From the NCBI GenBank assembly GCA_008828725.1, contig MEHQ01001715.1, positions 1 to 64,000 on the forward strand: a DNA stretch of 64,000 nt, in the 5' to 3' direction. The position numbers and the translations under genes were made by a program. Within the stretch, counting starts at the first letter, position 1; each line of letters starts with the position of its first letter. Shown one piece after another: positions 46,542 through 56,790 of this stretch. This DNA is from Saccharina japonica (Eukaryota; Sar; Phaeophyceae; Laminariales; Laminariaceae). The notes under the pieces were generated by a model, which searched no databases, was not told where the DNA came from, and saw only the letters and a program-made list of their open reading frames with translations.

Positions 46542-47257
46542 TTACACAAGGTTCCCGCTTGCCAATGCCAAACGTCTGAGCGACACAGGCTCACGCTGGT
46601 CAACGCTATCGGGGGCTATCACAGAGAAGCCCAGGGGGGCAGGGAGAGCAGGTTGTACGACGCTCTCGACGGGTTCGAGAGCCGACAGGGGGAAAGGGAT
46701 GCACTCGTCATCGGGGTCAAGCCGTCTACCGTGGTTAGAGTAACCAGAACCATCACTCCAAAACCTAAGACGTCCGTCCGCTAGGGTCACGCTCATATCC
46801 TCATCGTCAGTTGAGAAACCTACTCCTCGCGTGTGCGCAGCCAATAGGGAAAAAAGGTTGAACGCCAAGCTGGGCACGTATGCCACCTTGTCTAGCCTTA
46901 CTGTGATGGTTCTTCTTTGTTGGGGAAAACAACCGTCAGCGACCCGTAACCCACAACGTCTATGAAAGTATCGTTGCCATTCTTAACCTTGTCCTCGGAT
47001 GGTTGCACGTCTTGGAGCAAGTCAGCTGATCTAGTCATGTGAAAGGTTGAACCACTATCAGCTATCCACTTCTCTGTGCCGTTCTTACTTTGCTCGCGCT
47101 CTCCTACCGCATCGCTCTTACCAAGCATACCAATCGCTAGACAGCCTATAATCTCACCAGTGCCGTTCTGGGACTTCTTCGCGGCGGGATTGATGTGTGC
47201 GGTATAGTCGAAAAATCGATGGCCTGGCTCCAGGCATCGGTGACACTTGTTCCGCAT
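46542..47257 (-). pseudogene. Copia nucleocapsid knuckle and protease region
   Basis: The frame starting at 47257 has a zinc knuckle CHRCLEPGHRFFDY in which the fourth ligand, normally Cys, reads Tyr. The aspartic protease signature follows (WIADSGSTFHMT, D67-S-G). The next open frame (46542-46886) continues with the region between protease and integrase (VPSLAFNLFSL). A frame change lies at about 46.9 kb. Confidence 0.75.
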
Positions 47258-47374
47258 TTCGTCCTACTTCTTCTCCCCGTTCTTCTTACCGCTGGCAGTG
47301 ATATTGTTCTTGGCTGTCATAACACCACCGGAACTTCCCTTACCAGCTCGGTCACCCTTTCCTCTACCATCCTC

Positions 47375-47749
47375 CTAACGGTTTCGGCGACCGGGCTTGT
47401 TCGCAACTAGGGCCTGTCCTACGTTACGGGTCTTGGTGTTTGCACCCCTAGACATAAATGTATACCGTTGCCTGACTATCGCCTCTATTTCCGCCCGGGT
47501 GATGTCGTCCTTGTACAGTATCGTGCGCTGTTCGAATTCGTAGTCGCTGGTAAGCACTTCTACGATTTTGAGGTTTACATCCTCCACAGGCAAATGAACT
47601 CCCAGGGATCCCAAAAAACCGACAATCTTATCTACACGAGCGAAAAATCTCATCGGTTCGTCTCTCTTTTCCATGACCAGATCGTTGAACTGCCGCTTCA
47701 ACTTCGACTTTTCAGCCAACGTTTTGGGCAAAAACCAGTCCTCTAGCAT
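47375..47749 (-). pseudogene. Copia gag (UBN2-type) fragment
   Basis: A 124-codon open segment with LAEKSKLKRQFNDLVMEKRD and a following FLGSLGVHL..DVNLKIVEVL pattern matches the Ty1/copia gag layout. It lies directly upstream of the knuckle region. A stop and frame change separate it from both neighbours. Confidence 0.7.
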
Positions 47750-48166
47750 ACGCCAAGCTAAGCTGGGGAGTTAGTATCGTACACTCGGCTGAGCAGTTCG
47801 CGGTCGGTGACGCTCTCGGTTATACAGGTCCATGCAAGTCGGGACCGTTTAATGGCAAACTCAATGAAGCCTTGGTCCAGTAAGTATACCGAAGTTACAG
47901 ACGGGTCACCTACCATCATGTCAAACATAGTGGTGAAAGCCTGTATGCAACCGTTGGCAATCGCATAACCCTAGAAGGGTCTCTTCCACAGTGGGAAATC
48001 TACACTGTTACCATTAAATTTAGGAATTCCAGATTTGATGCTACTTGTCTCCCGTGGTCCTACAGCTAGTTGACTATCCCCTATAGTACCTACATCACCG
48101 ACAGCTTGCAGCAGACTATCAGTGGCGGCTCCAACTCTACGACTAGAAGCAAACCCTGCCTGCTCA

Positions 48167-48382
48167 CTAGTACCTTCTACACCTGATGAAGGCTGGTCTC
48201 CATCCGGCGGTCGCCCCTTGCAGCCCGCCAGTATCCTCTCGACTCGCCTCTACTGCCGACAGCCTTTCTTCGAATAGCCTTGCCTGCGCTGCGAGCTGCT
48301 CCTTCAAGTCTTCTATAATCTCTTGGTCCATCTCGGAACACCAGTCAAGTTCGAACTTTTCGTTAACGTATTCAATTGACAT
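48167..48382 (-). pseudogene. Possible copia gag N-terminus
   Basis: An ATG frame opens within the last bases of the 5' LTR and reads through a charged, probably coiled-coil stretch (EIIEDLKEQLAAQARLFEER). Its position directly after the LTR fits the start of gag. The frame ends after 71 codons. Confidence 0.45.
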
Positions 48383-48828
48383 TGATGATCAGGAGACCGA
48401 GTGGCACCAACAGCCCCGAGCTGTGAGCCCAGACAAGTACTGCCCTATGCAGTCATGTCCCAGAGAAAAGAAGATGATGTGTTTATGTCTTGAATATTAC
48501 AGCAGTACCCAACGGAACACGAGGAAGAAGAGGGTTGGAGTGGGTGAGGTTGGAGTGAGATGAGGGGGAGCGCGAGCTCCTACCCATCACGTCTGCCCAC
48601 CAACCACAATCCCTCGCCACGTTCCCGAACCACAAACCGAGGTCCAATACGGGCCACAAATCAACAACTCTCAATTCCAGAATAGCCCGCAATGTCCCGT
48701 TCCCTATTAGTCAATGGACTTTCCACATACCAGGTAATGATTTATGGGCTACTGTAAATCCCGTACTGCCGCAAGCGGAGACGGCCGATCGCGCACACTG
48801 TTAGTGGATATCATCTATATCGAAAACA
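48369..48828 (-). repeat. Copia 5' LTR
   Basis: 460 bp, the counterpart of 42790-43244. On the coding strand it begins TGTTTTCG. It would carry the promoter and polyadenylation signals. It is followed on the outer side by CTGTC (48829-48833). Confidence 0.9.
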
Positions 48829-48892
48829 CTGTCCACTTCAGGAAATATCCGACACCTGAGCTGCTTGCAGCAGCAGCACCCCACATGCACAT

Positions 48893-48984
48893 GCGTGCAG
48901 GTGCCCTGTTGTTGTGCCCGCCGTGTTGTTGACATCCTGTTATCAAGACGCAGCAAGCAATTCGCAATAATCGATTCGCTGTGA

Positions 48985-49017
<33 letters not shown>

Positions 49018-49904
49018 GTGAGGACGAGTGTGTGCCCGTGTCTTTTGTCTTGTCACGAACACCTGCTGTGACCGTTGTCCACATACATACATGCACAACA
49101 TGCGTGCAGGTTGCCCTGGTTGTTGTGCCCGCCGTGTTGTTGACATCCTGTTATAAAGACGCAGCAAGCAATTCGCAATAATCGATTCGCTGTGAGCTGC
49201 TGCTGCTGCTGCTACTACTCCTGCTGCTGTGAGGACGAGTGTGTGCCCGTGTCTTTTGTATTGTCACGAACACCTGCTGTGACCGCTGTCCACATACATA
49301 TATACACAACATGCGTGCAGGTGCGCTGTTGTTGTGCCCGCTGTTGTTCACGGCCTGTTGCCACGACGCAGCAAGCAAGTTTCAAGAATCGATTCGCTGT
49401 GAGCTGCTCCTGCTGCTGCTGCTGTGCTAAACTTGCTGTTGACAGCCTGTTACCACTACGGTCGCAAGGATCGATTCGCTGTGCAGAGCTGCAGCTACCT
49501 GCTGCTGTGGAATATCGCCGCTATTCTATGAGCACACCGTCACCCTTCCACGAACACCTGCTGCTGTACCCGCTCTTGACAACAACGAGCTGTTATCACG
49601 ACGCAAGCCAGCCATCGCGACGCAACCCAGCCGTAAGGATCGATTCGCTGTGCGAGCTGCTGTGCGGTATCGTCGCTGTCATCACTACGCAACAGCAAGC
49701 AAGTATTGCACAACGAGCTCCTGCTGCTGCTGTGCAGTATCGTCGCCGTTATAACGACGCTTGACAACCTGTTATCACGATGCAAGCCAGCCACATCGCG
49801 ACACAAGCCAGTCGTGTGGATCGATTCGCTGTGCGAGCTGCTGTGCGGTCTCGTTGCTCTTATGGCTACGCAAGCAGGTCGCAAAGATCGATTCGCTGTG
49901 CAGA

Positions 49905-49935
<31 letters not shown>

Positions 49936-49960
49936 TGAAATAACATACAGTAACTTCTTC
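48893..49960. repeat. CTG-rich minisatellite
   Basis: Three well-conserved units of about 210 bp start with GCGTGCAGG at 48893, 49102 and 49313. Each contains AATCGATTCGCTGTGAGCTG followed by a CTG trinucleotide tract. More diverged units continue to about 49.96 kb, including a ~182-bp period between GATCGATTCGCTGTGCGAGC copies at about 49.64 and 49.82 kb. The longest CTG run is at 49908-49935. Confidence 0.8.
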
Positions 49961-50057
49961 TATGAGCACAACGAGCGTTGTCTCTGATTTTTATTGCGTG
50001 TATGATGCAGATCTTTGTTTTCAGGAGGGGGGGTTCAACGCTTTCGTTTTAGGCATT

Positions 50058-50700
50058 AGCCAAACATAGGTATACCTGCGCACTTTGAGCCATTTATAGG
50101 TACACTGCGTAATGTACACCGCAAACGGCTTCCTGGCCCGACTGATAATGCGATTGCGCTGCATTGTACCTACAAATGGCTTGAAGTGTGCAGGTACACC
50201 TATTATTATTTGGTACCTATTTTACGTATCTCCTATTTTTGGTTTCAAGTGTACCTATATATGGCTCGAACGATCAGTTTTTGGCAACTGAAATATAGAC
50301 AGACGGTCACACCAAATGACGGGGGTGTCAACAGCCGACCGTTCCTGTCAACCAGATGGTGTATCATTAGTCGTTTGGGCCACATGCCTTTAATGGGTGT
50401 GATCGTCATGCAGAGAAACAGCAATGACGATTGTTTCCATAGCATTATGCTGAAAATACGATACACATAATGTAGTGCAGTATATAGTAGGAGAAACTTT
50501 GGTACATACAAGGGGCTTCGCCGGCGGCCTGGACGGTCGAGTAGCCGAGGACAGGTGCACCTAGGGCCTTTGAGTCATTTGTAGGTACAAAATGAAGCGC
50601 AGGCCCAATATCAGGCGGGCCAGGAAGACGTTTCCGGTGTACAATACGCACGTGTACCTATAAATGAATCAAAGTGCGTCGGTATACCTATTTTTGGCTC
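50058..50700. mobile_element. Small TIR element (~640 bp)
   Basis: A 150-base block at 50058-50205 is repeated as its reverse complement at about 50549-50700 with roughly 80% identity. Both ends read AGCCAAAnATAGGTATACC and include TTCCTGGCCCG. Each block is itself palindromic at its edges (AGGTATACC...GGTACACCT). The 340-bp centre has no ORF. This fits a MITE or foldback element; no clear target duplication was found. Confidence 0.65.
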
Positions 50701-51401
50701 GTGCCCTTTCTTTATTATTTTTTGTGCTTTTTGCCGTTGTGTCAGTGTTTTCTACTGTACCCTGTTGTGCGCGTTCGACCCCATCTTCTTTGGATAGGTC
50801 GCGTTCTTTCTCGCAGGGTAAGTTTGTTTTTGTGGGCGTCTTTTTTGGATAGAGCGCGTTCTTTCTCGCAGTGTTAGTTTCTCTTGTGGGCGTATTCGCG
50901 CACGGTGGGGGGGAGGGGTTATGCGCGAGTTGCGTGCGTTTTCCCTTACGAGTCGGTGTTGTGATGCAGCGTAGTTTCCTCCTTTCTTGGCGCGCTTGCT
51001 CCATGCACTTGATCGGGGGGGGGGTAGGCTCGGGGACTCGTGTGCGCGTCTGGCTCTTCTCCTCCCAACGCCCGCGTCTTCGCCGTGTTTCCCTGTTTTT
51101 TTTGTGCGCGTGGGGTCCCCCGTCTTCACCTGGGCGCCGACTTCCGGTTGTGCTTCTGCCGTTGATTTGTTGTTTTTGTTATTTTATTCTTATCTTTGCC
51201 ATCCGACAATGTGCAGCATGATCTTCACCGTTGATCACTTTATAAAGTTCCCAAAAGCAGAAAACCACGGAAACCAACGAAACCTATGCGTACAGTCTAA
51301 CACCCTTCTATGTCTGCTTCCCGCCAAGATTTATCCACAATACTCCATTTGTTGTCCTTGCTCCCTCCTTGTTCCCAATATGCCCTCTTTACGTTCAATT
51401 A
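50701..51401. other. G/T-rich stretch, possibly 3' UTR of the following LINE fragment
   Basis: This lies downstream, in minus orientation, of the retrotransposon coding fragment. It has a duplicated 42-bp block (TCGCGTTCTTTCTCGCAG-like at about 50.80 and 50.86 kb) and no supported gene. Confidence 0.35.
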
Positions 51402-52832
51402 TTAAGGCCTAAGCCGCATCCAAGCTCCATCCCCACGCCATCGGTGTGGGTCTGTCACCCCCTCCCCCCGCTGCTCCTCCACGCTTCCTGGCGGCCCCTT
51501 AGCTGAAGTTTGAGACGTGAAACCCTTCTGGAAATGGCGACCTTGTGAGGTCACCGGGACGATTTGCAACAGGCGTTCTTTCACCACGCCTTTCCTAGCC
51601 ATCGACCCACCGTCTCTCCTCCCCACAACACTAGCACTAAGCTGGTCAATGAAAGTGCTGCCCTCTACCCCGAGACGCCCAAAGCTTTCAACCGCAAATA
51701 AAGTGGTAACTTTGTGACTCCGTTCGTCGAAAGACACATATCCCGGACGAGCCTAGTGTTGGCGCTTGCGCGCCTCGGAGGTAGAGGCAGTCAATCTATC
51801 GTGATCAGCACTGCATCCTTGCAGGTGTACCTGCGCTTGAGGGTCAGCATGGGTGACATCCAGCAGGATGGACTTCTCCCTGTACTCCCTGTTTGCAGCG
51901 TCCCGGAGACTTCCTCTCCTGACTACAATGTCCATCCGCAGATTTCGGTCAACAGTGAACGGTTCGACGCTCTCTGCTTGGTGTTGAGTTTCAAGACGCT
52001 CAAACGTGCGGGACATCCCGTGGACGAGCGGGTGATTTCGGTTCACTTGCGCACCTGCTCTAGGACAGATGCGTGCGTGGCGGGTGTCCACGTTGACTGC
52101 ATCGCAGCAGGGGCACCTCGCTGCTACGTGCTCCTCGATCCCAATGAAACGTCTCCCATGCCCACGACCTCTGCGGCGGGTGTGACACGTAGTGAATCCG
52201 TTGGTCTTGCCTGAAGGCATGCCGTGGATCCTGCCCCCTGTAGACTCCAATAGCGACCCTTGGCGAAGGCCTTAGTCTCGATCCCCCCCAGGGGGTCGCC
52301 TGGTCCAAGGGGGCAAGCCATCTCCGGTAGCTCCTGCAGCGAGGTAGTGTGGGCAGCGTGCCGGCCCTGATTCACCAGCTTGCCCAGCTTCTCGTGCGCT
52401 TTTCGTGATTTTGATGTTACGGCGTCATGCGCCGCCAGTATGGCGGCCTCTGGGGCCAGGTCCCTCTCTACCCCAAGAGCCCATACAAGCCAAGAATCAG
52501 GGACGATGCCCGTCATCTCTTCCTTGGTCACCCCCCCTGTGTCGCGGATCTCCCGCAATGTTCATCCAATCTGAGCAATGATGCTCGATCCTGGGAGCCC
52601 TCTCCTCGCTTTGATTCCGAGCGGGCCTGTGAGGTCTGCTAGAACCCCCGGCAGGATCCCCACCCTGCTCCCAATTGAGGCAGACATTCGCCTCGCTTCT
52701 GTCGTTATTGTTGGTACCGCTCCATGTTTGTTTTACAGGCCCTATTATTACGTACCTTACTGGTGCTTTTAGCACACGGACATCGTCTTCCAGCGCGTCT
52801 TCCCGGTGGCCTGCTTTTGTCATGGGCGGCAT
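51402..52832 (-). pseudogene. C-terminal fragment of a non-LTR retrotransposon with restriction-like endonuclease
   Basis: Successive minus-strand frames (52497-52832, 52124-52558, 51753-52250, 51402-51737) appear to be one coding region broken by frameshifts. The diagnostic part reads ARCPCCDAVNVDTRHARICP, a CCHC-type zinc motif, followed by NLRMDIVVRRG and SILLDVTHADPQAQ. This resembles the zinc finger plus PD-(D/E)-type endonuclease at the C-terminus of R2/CRE-like non-LTR elements. The stretch continues with FDERSHK and VVKERLLQIVPVTSQ. The RT domain is missing, as expected for a 5'-truncated copy. The family assignment is an inference. Confidence 0.55.
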
Positions 52833-53474
52833 TTTTCGTTAATAACCAAACCACAACAACAACAAACGACCTCTGCTTCTTGCGTTTCGATGGGCTTCCT
52901 ATCTCGGACGCGTGGTATGCTGCTGTCTATACTGTTCACTTTCTTTGTGTCTGCATCCTTTGGCGTGCATTCTACGGCATTATTCATGTTTCTCCGCCGT
53001 TTTTTCCTGTCTTGCACCATTTCACACATACATGTACAGTAGTGGCCATTCGGCTATTATTCGCCAAGGTCGAAAATGTTTCGACCTTCCGGAAGGTGTA
53101 TACTTGAAAATGTAGTCCCCGATTTATCTGTGTACCCGGAAAGGTCGTAGTCATATCAATCTTCCCGAGGTCAGTGCCTTAGTCAAGGTCGAACCTAGCG
53201 TCATGACTATGCTTAGCGGGGTCTCAGCGTTAGCGTGGTTGGTACCCTGAAGATTGTCAACCTTATCGATGCTGTTTTCATATACCCGTAAGATTGGTGG
53301 CACTGTTGACGTTGTTGTAACCGTTACAAGGAATTTAAGCACGACGCCTCTTCTGCATTTAACAGGAGATACTCGAGGGAATACTGCTTCATGAATAATG
53401 TGTTTCTCAACCCACGAAAAAATAGTTTGACAGCCAGCCTTGACGCTTGACAAACTTCAATCATGATCGTCAAA
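52833..53474. other. No gene recognised
   Basis: Only short overlapping frames on both strands; no repeats or regulatory features stand out. Confidence 0.35.
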
Positions 53475-53953
53475 TAGGGATGTACATCAACTCATAATCA
53501 CGTGTTGATACATTTTTTTTTGGTGATTAAATTTAATCACGTGATGTGATCAATTCTTGTTGATTGTTGATTATAAATCAACTAGTGATGATTAGTTGAT
53601 TGTTGAACACAATCATGATTAGTTGAATATTTTTGAATAAAAAAGGGGCGTTTTGTGATGTAACCGTAAAAAATGTTCTTCCCGGCGCACATTGCCACAA
53701 ATTAACTAATCAATGATTCGTTGATTATTGAAATAAACCATGATTAGTTAAATATTTTTGAATCAAAAAGAGGCGTTATGTGGTGTAACCGTGAAAACCA
53801 TCAACAATCAACCGATAATCATGAATACTAATCACATCATCGTGTAGTCGATTGTGTTGATATCAGTCAACTAATCATGATTAAATCAACACGATTTAGA
53901 CAAATTAATCAACAATCAAATCAACCCCGAAAAAAAGTTGATGTACATCCCTA
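53475..53953. mobile_element. hAT-type MITE, 479 bp
   Basis: Termini are TAGGGATGTACATCAACT and its reverse complement AGTTGATGTACATCCCTA, flanked by an 8-bp duplication TCGTCAAA / TCGTCAAC (53467-53474 and 53954-53961, 7 of 8 matching). The interior is very AT-rich and contains a direct duplication of about 150 bp (TTAGTTGAATATTTTTGAAT with the following GGCGTT and GATGTAACCG). It has no coding capacity. The TAGGG ends and 8-bp target duplication are typical of hAT-superfamily non-autonomous elements. Confidence 0.82.
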
Positions 53954-54059
53954 TCGTCAACAGACATCTTTGCTCGCGAGTAGTCCGCCGTGTGCCATTT
54001 TGTATGTACGAGTAGCCTCCACGGAATTACGTCACTGGGACCGGCGTGCATCTGCCCTG

Positions 54060-54350
54060 CACGCGGCTGTTCAAAAATAGTAGGAATAAATGTGGAACTC
54101 CCAGTGGTCGCAGTGTTTCTCAGAGTCTGCTGGAGGGGTGCTCGGCGAGCGTGCTGCTGTGCTCGGCGTGCGCTCACGAAGATGCCCATACTCGGTCGAG
54201 GCCCATGGTGTGTGCTTGGCTGTCGAGGCGTGCAAAAACTGTTGCGACACCGCTGCTGTGCGCCAAGAACGAGCTTTGAGGATCGGGGGACAAGGGGGTA
54301 CCCGTGGTGTGGTTTCAGGGGGTCACTTTCCTGTCACGCTTATCAATTGT
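54060..54350 (+). repeat. Direct repeat, copy 1
   Basis: This matches 56.31-56.58 kb: AATGTGGAACTCC, GGCCCATGGTGTGTG, TTGGCTGTCGAGGCGTGCAA, AAGGGGGTACCCGTGGT and GGGGGTCACTTTCCTGTCACGC occur in the same order. The two copies are 2.25 kb apart. Confidence 0.7.
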
Positions 54351-56300
54351 GTTAGTATCGCAATCGAATGAGTAACATTCGCGTTGCTAGTCTACGGTCT
54401 TCCCCTTAACTAAAAAAAAAGGTGTTGAGAAAGGGCCGCATTATTATCGACCAAGTAGTAAGTGTTGTCCAATGTGTTACCAGTAGTATCGCAATCGATT
54501 GAGTATCATCCGCGTTGCTTGTCTCCAGTCTCAATCTATCGTAAGAGAAGATTGTTGTTAATCAGAGTGTTGGAGGTGCTGATCGCGGTTCAAGCGGGAG
54601 CTGTATGATATGGAGGATGTCCCGTTTACTCTAAATGTGCGCATGCTAAAGGCCGCGAGGTGATGGAGACACTGCTGTACAGGTGTGTGACGTGGAACCT
54701 TGTCCAGGAGCACTTCGCTGAGCTCCGAACGGCACACCACAACTTCCTCATACGTACGGACCATTAGTTTCCATCGCCGACAACGCATCGACCATCTTAT
54801 CATGTCGTCCGCCAAGGCTCTCAAGAAGGCACAATGCGTGAGCGTTGAGATGACCATCCGCAAACGACGCCTCCTCTTTGCGGTGTTCGTCAGCTCCAAG
54901 CAAGATAGTCAAAACACACCCAGAGACAAGCGATGGTTTGATGATTCAAGTCGTTTATTAGGGGTAGGAATAGCAGGAAGTGACAGTGTGCGTCGTCACA
55001 TATATATGCACCCAGTCGTCAAGATCCACATAATCCTCAACACATAAAATCCTGAATCGTCATGTAACTGTTAAACTGAAGAGGCATCACGAACATGAGA
55101 AGGCCGTACAGCGCACGACCAATGAGCGGCTGGGGAGGGTGTGAAAATGATAGTTGGGAAATTAAATCACTTGCATTTTGGGTGGGCGGTCCGGACCGTA
55201 TGATGCGAAAAAAATAATACGTGCAATCAAGGTGACCCGCACGCACAATGAACAAACATACGTACGCACCTGGAAAATCTGCCAAAAACGTAAAATAATC
55301 TCTCGGATACGCTGTACGCAGATACGGTACGCAGATAGATGCAGTGCGATAAAATACCAGGTGCGTGCGTACAAAGTAGCGGTGCCATCATCAGGCATGA
55401 GCTTTGCTCGTCAGATAGGCTCTCTCGGAGGGTGGATGTCACATGCACGCGGGAGGAGAGAACACTCAGCACAGCGACTGACTTCTTGACGTGGGTCAAG
55501 CTTTTGTGTTTTTATCGGGGGAGGTGTGGTTATTACCGCAGCCATTCCTACTACTATGCACGTTGTATTTGGAGGTGATGCGGTGTCTGATTCTTCCTTG
55601 TCTCTACGCTCTTCTTGGTACCACTCCGTCCCGAAATATAAGAAATGCATTGAAATTAATACGTAACTGCATTAAAAAGTTCCTATATTACGGGACAGAG
55701 CTGTATGTGCAATGCAGCAGCTATGATACCGAGCGGTCTGGATACCTGCCCTCTACCTGCCTCTACTGCTCATTGTTGTTGGCATAAAATCAGCAGCGTT
55801 TGAACTGCCTCAGGTATTGGTATGCTCTGCCTGTGTCTGTGTGCTATACGCCAGCGCCAAACTACAGCCGGTATAACCCAAGCCGTCGGAAGCCACGCTG
55901 GCTGCCTCTGGTCTGGCGGCGACGCGCCGAGTGCGCTCGAGTCGACCTGTCTTGGTATTATTTTGAAATTTGACACAACGAAGCATCCGAGCGTTGACGT
56001 ACAGCAGTACAGGAGGACACCTAATAAGAAACAGGCTAATGAGGATTTAGAGGAAAATAAGAAATTCGGGAGTCGTTATCTTGAAATCAGTGTAGAAAGC
56101 ACCCTCTCGCAAATACCAAATCGAGCCTGGACCATATTCCTTGTTTCTTATTAGGTGTCCTGTACTGTACTACTGCTGTTGTGCTGCTGCTTCTGTGATA
56201 TGTACTCATACACGTGGCGAGGCGTTGCATGTACTCATACCCGCGGCAGCGCGACCTTCGCAGCTCCAAGATCATCACAACCCCCCTTCCCCCTGTTCAA
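54351..56300. other. Repeat-rich stretch without a recognised gene
   Basis: A short tandem duplication lies at about 54.35 and 54.48 kb (TAGTATCGCAATCGA). A minus-strand frame at 54558-54899 (113 codons, TTG start) has a protein-like composition but no recognised domain. 55.87-56.0 kb is an inverted copy of 42.05-42.17 kb, and 56.05-56.10 kb a direct copy of 41.16-41.21 kb (ATAAGAAATTCG.GAG.CGTTATCTTGA), so a dispersed element is represented. Confidence 0.4.
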
Positions 56301-56309
56301 ATAATATTC

Positions 56310-56785
56310 ATCACAGATGTGGAACTCCTCAAGGTCACTCAGTGCTCGGCGTGTTTGCGTGCTGATCTGCTCTGTTCGCGCTGTTGTCCTCGGCGTGTCG
56401 CGCACACCCCACCTCTGTTGCTGATACTCCGCCAAGGCCCATGGTGTGTGTTTGGCTGTCGAGGCGTGCAAACACTGTCGCGACGCCGCTGCTGTAAGCC
56501 AAGAACGGGCTTTGAGTGTCGAGGGGACAAGGGGGTACCCGTGGTATGATGAGAGGGGGTCACTTTTCTGTCACGCCTATTATCTTGAAAATCGGGAACA
56601 CTTTTGGAATTATGCTTTCTGAGTCTCCGGTCCAAGGACCGGAGAACTTGATTTTGGGGGTCACTTTTCTGTCACGCTGAGTAACTTGAAAACTAGGGCA
56701 ACTTTTGTCACGCCTATTTTCTTGAAAATCGGGCTTCGCTTTTGGGATTATGCTTGCTGAGTCTCCGGCTAGCTGGACCGGAGAT
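56310..56785 (+). repeat. Direct repeat, copy 2, with local tandem duplication at the insertion edge
   Basis: This is the counterpart of 54.06-54.35 kb. It continues into a tandem arrangement in which GGTCACTTTTCTGTCACGC, CTTGAAAATCGGG and TGAGTCTCCGG recur twice. GGTCC-AAGG-ACCGG forms a small hairpin in one copy. It ends at about 56.79 kb, where arm A' resumes. Confidence 0.65.
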
Positions 56786-56790
56786 TATTC

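Larger units (their letters stand above)
42790..48828 (-). mobile_element. Ty1/copia LTR retrotransposon, nearly complete
   Basis: The 6.04-kb element is transcribed on the minus strand with LTRs at 48369-48828 (5') and 42790-43244 (3'), about 95% identical by eye, and a perfect 5-bp target duplication. The domain order gag, protease, integrase, RT, RNase H is that of Ty1/copia. A purine-rich tract (AAGGGAGGG on the minus strand) lies directly inside the 3' LTR. LTRs begin TGTT on the coding strand; the other end reads ATA rather than CA. The coding region has several frameshifts and an in-frame stop, so it is non-autonomous, but LTR similarity suggests a much younger insertion than the palindrome. 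Confidence 0.92.

Noticed and set aside
54558..54899. 113-codon minus-strand frame
   Set aside because: It starts on TTG with no ATG near the beginning and no recognised domain; possibly a retroelement relic, not enough to call.
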